Assembly (NCBI RefSeq): GCF_003732225.1
Contig: NZ_MOBJ01000014.1
Coordinates: 248,001-312,000, forward strand
Origin: Pseudomonas brassicacearum
GTDB lineage: Bacteria > Pseudomonadota > Gammaproteobacteria > Pseudomonadales > Pseudomonadaceae
Direction: 5' to 3'
Length of the DNA: 64,000 nucleotides
The translations under genes and the position numbers were made by a program. The notes beneath the pieces were generated by a model. That model did no database searches. It saw only the letters and a list, made by a program, of their open reading frames with translations, and was not told the origin of the DNA. Below, piece after piece: positions 59,272-64,000 of this stretch (positions are counted from its first letter, which is position 1; every line of letters begins with the position of its first letter).

Positions 59272-60561
59272 TCACGGCAACTCGCGGCAGGCGTAGAACG
59301 CGCTCAACACTTTGACCAGGTGCGCCAGGTCATGGCTGCCGCACAGTTCACGGATCGAGTGCATGGCAAATGTTGGCAGACCGATGTCCACGGTGCGCAC
59401 GCCCAGATGGCTGGCAGTGATCGGGCCGATGGTCGAGCCACAGCCCATGTCGCTGCGCACCACAAAGCTTTGCACCGGGACTTCTTCGGCCATGCACAGA
59501 TGACGGAAGAACCCGGCGGTTTCGCTGTTGGTGGCGTAGCGCTGGTTGCTGTTGACCTTGATCACCGGGCCGGCATTGAGTTTCGGGCCGTGGTTGGCGT
59601 CGTGCTTGTCGGCGTAGTTGGGGTGCACGCCGTGGGCGTTGTCGGCCGAGACCAGCAGCGACTTCTGAATGGTGCGGACGAACTCGTCACCTTCAGGCAG
59701 CAGACGACGCAGGGTCTGTTCAAGCATCGGGCCGTCGGCACCGCACGCCGAGCAGGAGCCGACTTCTTCATGGTCGTTGCACACCAGCACGCACGTCTCA
59801 TCGGTTTCAGCCGTCAACAAGGCTTGCAGGCCGGCGTAGCATGACAGCAGATTGTCCAGGCGCGCACCGGCAATGAAGTCGCCGTGCAGGCCGATGATGG
59901 CGGCGCTTTGGGTGTCGTAGAAGCTCAACTCGTAATCGAGTACCACGTCGGCATTCAAGCCGTGTTCCCGGGCCAACTGATCAGTGAGCACGGCGCGGAA
60001 GTCCACGCGCTCGTCACCGGCAAATTGCGCAAGGATCGGCGGCAGTTCGGTCTGTGCGTTGATCGCCCAGCCCATGTTGGCCTCACGGTTGAGGTGAATG
60101 GCCAGGTTGGGAATGGTGGCGATCGGTGCCTTGAAGTCGATCAGTTGGCTTTCGACCTTGCCGTCGCGACGGAAGGTCACGCGGCCCGCCAGCGACAGGT
60201 CACGGTCAAACCAGGGGGCGAGCAGTGCGCCGCCATAGACTTCGACGCCCAACTGCCAGAAACCCTGGCGTTGCAGTTCAGGTTGCGGCTTGACCCGCAG
60301 GCACGGACTGTCGGTATGGGCGCCGACCAGTCGGATGCCGTCATGCAATGGGGAGTTGCGCCCCATCTTGATGGCGACGATCGAGGAGTCGTTGCGCGTG
60401 ACGTAGTAGCGACCGTTGGCTTCGGTGGTCCAGGGCTCGCGCTCGTCAAGGCGCTGATAACCCGCCGCTTCCAGACGCTGAACTAGGCTGGCGGTGGCAT
60501 GAAATGGGGTAGGGGAGGCCTTGAGGAAGTCGATCAGGCCTTGGTTCAACTCTTCGCGCAT
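59272..60561 (-). CDS. apeB: M18 family aspartyl-type aminopeptidase
   Basis: This 429-aa protein is of typical M18 length. Metal ligands are within VGAHTDSPCLRVKP (H, D), CNDHEEVGS (E-E) and the late SDMGCGSTIGP and RTVDIGLPTFAMHSIRE. It removes N-terminal acidic and neutral residues and is cytosolic. ATG 60561 is used (MREELNQGLIDFLKASPTPFH); the longer frame upstream has no ribosome-binding site. Confidence 0.94.
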   Translation of the reverse strand: MREELNQGLIDFLKASPTPFHATASLVQRLEAAGYQRLDEREPWTTEANGRYYVTRNDSSIVAIKMGRNSPLHDGIRLVGAHTDSPCLRVKPQPELQRQGFWQLGVEVYGGALLAPWFDRDLSLAGRVTFRRDGKVESQLIDFKAPIATIPNLAIHLNREANMGWAINAQTELPPILAQFAGDERVDFRAVLTDQLAREHGLNADVVLDYELSFYDTQSAAIIGLHGDFIAGARLDNLLSCYAGLQALLTAETDETCVLVCNDHEEVGSCSACGADGPMLEQTLRRLLPEGDEFVRTIQKSLLVSADNAHGVHPNYADKHDANHGPKLNAGPVIKVNSNQRYATNSETAGFFRHLCMAEEVPVQSFVVRSDMGCGSTIGPITASHLGVRTVDIGLPTFAMHSIRELCGSHDLAHLVKVLSAFYACRELP

Positions 60562-60652
60562 AAGTAGCTCCAGACAGCAGTGCCGCGAGTTTAACGTATT
60601 GGCTCGGGGCATTGGGCAAGTGCATTGATGGCACTGTCACGAGGCAGGCCCG

Positions 60653-61759
60653 CTAGCTTGCTTCGGATAATCGCTTTTGCAGATAAGCAATGATTGCCTG
60701 CTTATCTCCAGGCTTTGTGGGCTTGGGCAATTGTTTTGGCCAGCGTCCCTGACTCAGGGGCAAGAGCTTGCTCCTTTGGCTTTCGTCCCAGAGCCGAATT
60801 TCTCGAGACGCGCTTTCCCACCATTCATGTCGGCAGACCGTGTAATACGGGTGATCGGGCGCGGCACTTCCGTACAGAAGATCGCGACCGACCTTCCTCA
60901 AGCTTCCGCGCTTATTGCGCAATTGCCATTTGATTCGCAGGCGTTTCAACGCAGAGGGGAACGGTTTGCTGCGAGGAACCTCACGGCAAAGTACCAGTAA
61001 TTGCGGGCGGTACTGTTCGCCATGCTGGGCAAAGAAGTGCTTCAGCATGGCATGAAAGTACCCTTTCTCGGCAAAGTAGTGATAGATGAACTTCCGCGCT
61101 TCTTGCACCGGTTTGTCGCGCATGGCGAATGACAGGGCAATTTGCTCGATCGTATGGATATCGAAGGACCCTTGGGTCCATTCATCGATCAGCGTGATGG
61201 CCTTTTCAAGCAGCGGTGTATCGCTGTCGGTGACGCCACACAGACCACTGTTGTACAGCTTGAAGCTGTTGTCGGCGCTAATGCCATGAGCCTGCAGGCA
61301 AGTGCCGAGCTTCACATAAGACGGGCGTTTGCAGACGTAGCTCCAGTCGTAATCGAAACGATCCATCAGATACTGCTGAGGTTGAATACGTTTGAGGATC
61401 CGATTGGGGTTTTCGAGAAACAGGGTATCGGTGTCAACGAACAGGGTTCTTTCGGCCAGCTTCAACCCGGCAGCAATGGCACAGGCCTTGCGGCGATGGT
61501 GGTAACCGTTCTCGCCTTGCCATAAGGATAAGGTCTGTTCATCCAGGGCCAGGGTTTCAACGGGCCAGCCGGCATAGTCTTCAGGCCTGTCGGTAAAGAT
61601 CCTGATGCACAGGGACTCGCCTTTCTTGAGCTGCGACAACGCAGTCAGAATACTGAACTTGGCTTCTCTGCGGTAATTATCCTGGTTGCCATACACCAGG
61701 TACAGCAGTTGCTGCGGCGCTTTTGCGAGGGCGGCTGAGCCGGGGACTCTATGCGTCAT
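60653..61759 (-). CDS. Glycosyltransferase-like protein with DxD motif
   Basis: This 368-aa protein has a GT-A-type pattern with YLVYGNQDNYRREAKFSILT at the N-terminus and a DxD motif (LFVDTDTLFLENP, about residues 112-124). Then come FKLYNSGLCGV and late basic stretches. It may transfer a sugar to a cell-surface glycan; the substrate is not evident. It is transcribed leftward after rluA, 57 bases apart. Confidence 0.7.
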   Translation of the reverse strand: MTHRVPGSAALAKAPQQLLYLVYGNQDNYRREAKFSILTALSQLKKGESLCIRIFTDRPEDYAGWPVETLALDEQTLSLWQGENGYHHRRKACAIAAGLKLAERTLFVDTDTLFLENPNRILKRIQPQQYLMDRFDYDWSYVCKRPSYVKLGTCLQAHGISADNSFKLYNSGLCGVTDSDTPLLEKAITLIDEWTQGSFDIHTIEQIALSFAMRDKPVQEARKFIYHYFAEKGYFHAMLKHFFAQHGEQYRPQLLVLCREVPRSKPFPSALKRLRIKWQLRNKRGSLRKVGRDLLYGSAAPDHPYYTVCRHEWWESASREIRLWDESQRSKLLPLSQGRWPKQLPKPTKPGDKQAIIAYLQKRLSEAS

Positions 61760-61816
61760 CGGGTTCCATGTCCTTACGATTTTCGATGGCAGCCGCGACG
61801 GGCTGCTGACTAATGT

Positions 61817-62452
61817 TCAAAACGGTGCCGGGCACTCGAAGCGCAGGCGTTCGCCACTTTGCGGGTGGGTGAAGCTGAGCATGCTGGCGTGCAGGCACAA
61901 GCGTGGCCAGGCGGCCAGGGCTTGCGGGTGAGCGTAAAGCCCGTCGCCCAACAGCGGATGACCGATGGACAACATGTGCACGCGCAACTGGTGCGAGCGA
62001 CCGGTGATCGGTGTCAGTTCGACCCGGCACCAGTCGCCGCAACGTTCCAGTACGCGCCAGAAGGTCAGCGCATGTTTGCCGAATTCATGGTCCACCACGT
62101 GGCGGGGTTTGGTCGGCGGGTCGTAGCGCAGCGGTAAGTCGATGCTGCCGCTGTCCAGTACCGGTTGGCCCCAGCACAGTGCGGTGTAGGCTTTTTCGGT
62201 TTCGCGGTCGTGAAACTGCCGAGACAGTTCGCGATGGGTATCCGGGTCGCGAGCCAGCAGGATGATCCCGGAGGTTTCCCAGTCCAGTCGATGGACGATG
62301 CGCGCCTCCGGGTAGCCGTTTTCTTGCAGCCGGGTGATCAGGCAGTCCTTGTTGTCATCGGCGCGACCGGGCACGGAGAGCAGCAGGGTGGGCTTGTCCA
62401 CCACCAGTACGGCGGCGTCCTGGTGGATGATGCGGATATTCGACAGCGGCAT
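61817..62452 (-). CDS. rluA: RluA-family pseudouridine synthase
   Basis: This 211-aa protein has the catalytic motif HRLDWETSG (about residues 65-73, with the aspartate), the N-terminal VLVVDKPTLLLSVPGR and late TGRSHQLRVHM. This short form without an S4 domain corresponds to RluA, which modifies 23S rRNA U746 and tRNA U32. ATG 62452 is chosen over an upstream frame because PLSNIRI is the usual start. Confidence 0.9.
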   Translation of the reverse strand: MPLSNIRIIHQDAAVLVVDKPTLLLSVPGRADDNKDCLITRLQENGYPEARIVHRLDWETSGIILLARDPDTHRELSRQFHDRETEKAYTALCWGQPVLDSGSIDLPLRYDPPTKPRHVVDHEFGKHALTFWRVLERCGDWCRVELTPITGRSHQLRVHMLSIGHPLLGDGLYAHPQALAAWPRLCLHASMLSFTHPQSGERLRFECPAPF

Positions 62453-62505
62453 TAAACAGCCTCGTAACAAACGCCAACGGCGGCTCAGAACCCTCAATGT
62501 CCAAT

Positions 62506-62592
62506 GTAGGAGCTGCCGCAGGCTGCGATCTTTTGATCTTGAGTTTTAGATCAAGAGAAGATCAAAAGATCGCAGCCTGCGGCAGCTCCTAC
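62506..62592. repeat. REP-type inverted repeat (GTAGGAGCTGCCG family)
   Basis: Inverted arms GTAGGAGCTGCCGCAGGCTG and complement lie between rluA and minE. Confidence 0.92.
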
Positions 62593-62638
62593 AGGGAGAT
62601 TGGAGAGCCTGAGCCGCCGTGGCTCCAGCCGGATCGAC

Positions 62639-62893
62639 TCAGCGATCTGGCAGGGTGATATTGAGTTCCAGAATCGAGCAACTGCCCTGGTTTTCCAGTG
62701 CTACGTGCACGTCATCGGACCCGATATTGACGTACTTGCGGATCACCTCGACCAGTTCCTTCTGCAAGGCTGGCAGGTAATCAGGGGTACTGCGCTGGCC
62801 GCGTTCATGCGCCACGATGATCTGTAGACGCTCTTTCGCTACCGACGCGGTGCTTACTTTTTTGTTGGCACGAAAGAAGTCAAAAAGATTCAT
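62639..62893 (-). CDS. minE: Cell division topological specificity factor MinE
   Basis: This 84-aa protein starts MNLFDFFRANKK (membrane-targeting segment) and contains the MinD-contact helix region (AKERLQIIVAHERGQR) and the dimer strand (SCSILELNITLP). It drives Min oscillation. Its ATG overlaps the minD stop by one base (TAATG). Confidence 0.97.
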   Translation of the reverse strand: MNLFDFFRANKKVSTASVAKERLQIIVAHERGQRSTPDYLPALQKELVEVIRKYVNIGSDDVHVALENQGSCSILELNITLPDR

Positions 62894-63705
62894 TATCTAC
62901 CTCCAAACAGGCGCTCGAAGAATCCCTTCTTCTCAACGTCAAGGAACCGGTGCTGCACGGTTTTGCCCAGCAGACGATCGACGGCATCGCTGTACGCCTG
63001 ACCGGCGTCGCTCTGGTCGTCGAGAATCACTGGTACGCCTTGGTTGGAAGCTTTGAGTACGGCTTGCGATTCCGGAATCACGCCCAGCAGGGTGACCGCC
63101 AGAATCTCTTTGACGTCTTCGACGCCGAGCATTTCGCCGTTGCTTACGCGCTCTGGGTTGTAGCGGGTCAGCAGCAGGTGTTCCTTGATCGGGTCTTCGC
63201 CGTTTTCGGCGCGACGCGACTTGCTCGCCAGCAGGCCCAGCATGCGGTCCGAGTCACGTACCGAGGAGACTTCCGGGTTGGTCACGACGATCGCTTCGTC
63301 AGCGAAATACATGGCCAGGTGAGCGCCTTTCTCGATGCCCGCCGGAGAATCGCAGACCACGAACTCGAAGTCTTCTTTAAGTGCCATGAGCACTTTTTCC
63401 ACGCCTTCTACGGTCAGTGCGTCTTTATCGCGCGTCTGACTGGCAGCCAGCACGTAGAGGTTTTCCAGGCGCTTGTCTTTGATCAGGGCTTGCTGCAGGT
63501 TGGCTTCGCCGTTGACCACGTTGACGAAGTCATACACCACGCGACGCTCGCAACCCATGATCAGGTCGAGGTTACGCAGGCCGACGTCGAAGTCGACGAT
63601 GACTGTTTTGTGGCCGCGCAAAGCGAGGCCGGTACCGATAGCGGCGCTGGTGGTGGTCTTACCCACACCACCCTTGCCGGATGTAACCACGAGAATCTTG
63701 GCCAA
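62893..63705 (-). CDS. minD: Septum site-determining ATPase MinD
   Basis: This 270-aa ParA/MinD ATPase has a deviant Walker A (GKGGVGKTTT, residues 10-19), switch motifs (DFDVGLRNLD, VCDSPAG) and a C-terminal amphipathic membrane helix (EKKGFFERLFGGR). It forms an operon with minE downstream and minC upstream. Confidence 0.98.
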   Translation of the reverse strand: MAKILVVTSGKGGVGKTTTSAAIGTGLALRGHKTVIVDFDVGLRNLDLIMGCERRVVYDFVNVVNGEANLQQALIKDKRLENLYVLAASQTRDKDALTVEGVEKVLMALKEDFEFVVCDSPAGIEKGAHLAMYFADEAIVVTNPEVSSVRDSDRMLGLLASKSRRAENGEDPIKEHLLLTRYNPERVSNGEMLGVEDVKEILAVTLLGVIPESQAVLKASNQGVPVILDDQSDAGQAYSDAVDRLLGKTVQHRFLDVEKKGFFERLFGGR

Positions 63706-63906
63706 GGTGTTTCACCCCTAAGGAAAAAGGACTTTTAGCCCCTGAAAAACATCTCTTGAAAACTACTGCAGTCGGACAGCCTTGGCTGGAATCCGGCTTT
63801 GGGCGGGGTTTACCTCGGGTAAACACTGCCTTGTGCCTTTTTCCTACTTCAGTTTGAGCCGTTTTCGCTACGTTTTAGAGATGCTTGGAAAATGCGGCAG
63901 TATCCG

Positions 63907-64000
63907 TTAAAGCCGAATGATGTTCAACACGTCGCCCGACAGGCTGACTTGTACGCCAGAACCCCACAGTGGGTCGCGGCGCAAATCTTCGGAAACCTTG
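63907..64000 (-). CDS. minC: Septum inhibitor MinC (partial, N-terminal part beyond window)
   Basis: The last 30 codons end QVSLSGDVLNIIRL with a TAA at 63907-63909, the usual C-terminus of MinC. About 200 bases separate it from minD. The rest lies to the right of the window. Confidence 0.9.
   Translation of the reverse strand, partial: KVSEDLRRDPLWGSGVQVSLSGDVLNIIRL

Overview
This is a chromosomal window from a Pseudomonas of the fluorescens lineage. I base this on gene content (minCDE end, rluA, apeB, rdgC, prc, sugE, symporter-type hybrid kinase), the high-G+C core genes, and many copies of two inverted-repeat families typical of fluorescent Pseudomonas (GTAGGAGCTGCCG...GATC type and TGTGGGAGCGAGCTTGCTC type). 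No database search was possible; all calls rest on motifs and family recognition.

Layout. 1-11.1 kb is core: a partial symporter-fused histidine kinase, a divergent TetR/MFS pair around a perfect 16-bp inverted repeat, a cupin, a TDT-family transporter, an LplT-PlsC type transporter/acyltransferase, the guanidinium exporter sugE with a guanidine-II riboswitch, a BASS transporter and rdgC. 11.2-11.7 kb holds two tandem tRNA-Val(TAC)/tRNA-Asp(GTC) pairs. Immediately downstream, from about 11.8 to 32.7 kb, the composition becomes visibly AT-rich and an accessory island begins.

The island is a quorum-sensing-linked biosynthetic cluster that I do not recognise as a known product cluster. It has a LuxI synthase, a LuxR regulator broken by a one-base frameshift, and two near-matching lux boxes, one before luxI and one before the biosynthetic operon, each 20-21 bp from a -10-like element. 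The operon encodes two radical SAM enzymes, an SCP2-JmjC fusion, a P450, a small DUF6176-like protein, a tandem SnoaL protein, a glutathione S-transferase, a RimK-like ATP-grasp ligase, a class-I-amidotransferase-like gamma-glutamyl peptidase, a PaaK-like adenylating enzyme, a cysteine desulfurase-like PLP enzyme and a GCS2-type glutamate-cysteine ligase. These are followed by a second-type leucyl-tRNA synthetase resembling Bacteroidetes LeuRS, a D-glutamate cyclase-like (DUF4392) protein and a convergent GNAT acetyltransferase. My reading is a glutathione-style sulfur-incorporation pathway making a product that hits leucyl-tRNA synthetase, with the extra LeuRS as self-protection. This is inference, by analogy with mupirocin (QS plus a second IleRS) and agrocin 84 (second LeuRS).

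33-64 kb returns to core-like DNA: a catalase-like/di-heme cytochrome pair, an FKBP lipoprotein, a small regulator cassette, a 1620-aa Rhs protein with an ADP-ribosyltransferase-like tail and adjacent putative immunity gene, an EAL-CBS-GGDEF protein, prc, a quinone oxidoreductase, and a GntR-controlled ABC uptake/phosphodiesterase/HAD cluster that probably handles an organophosphorus compound. A dispersed Pseudomonas repeat, an MscS channel, a small membrane protein, apeB, a glycosyltransferase-like gene, rluA, and minE-minD-minC (minC cut by the window end) follow.
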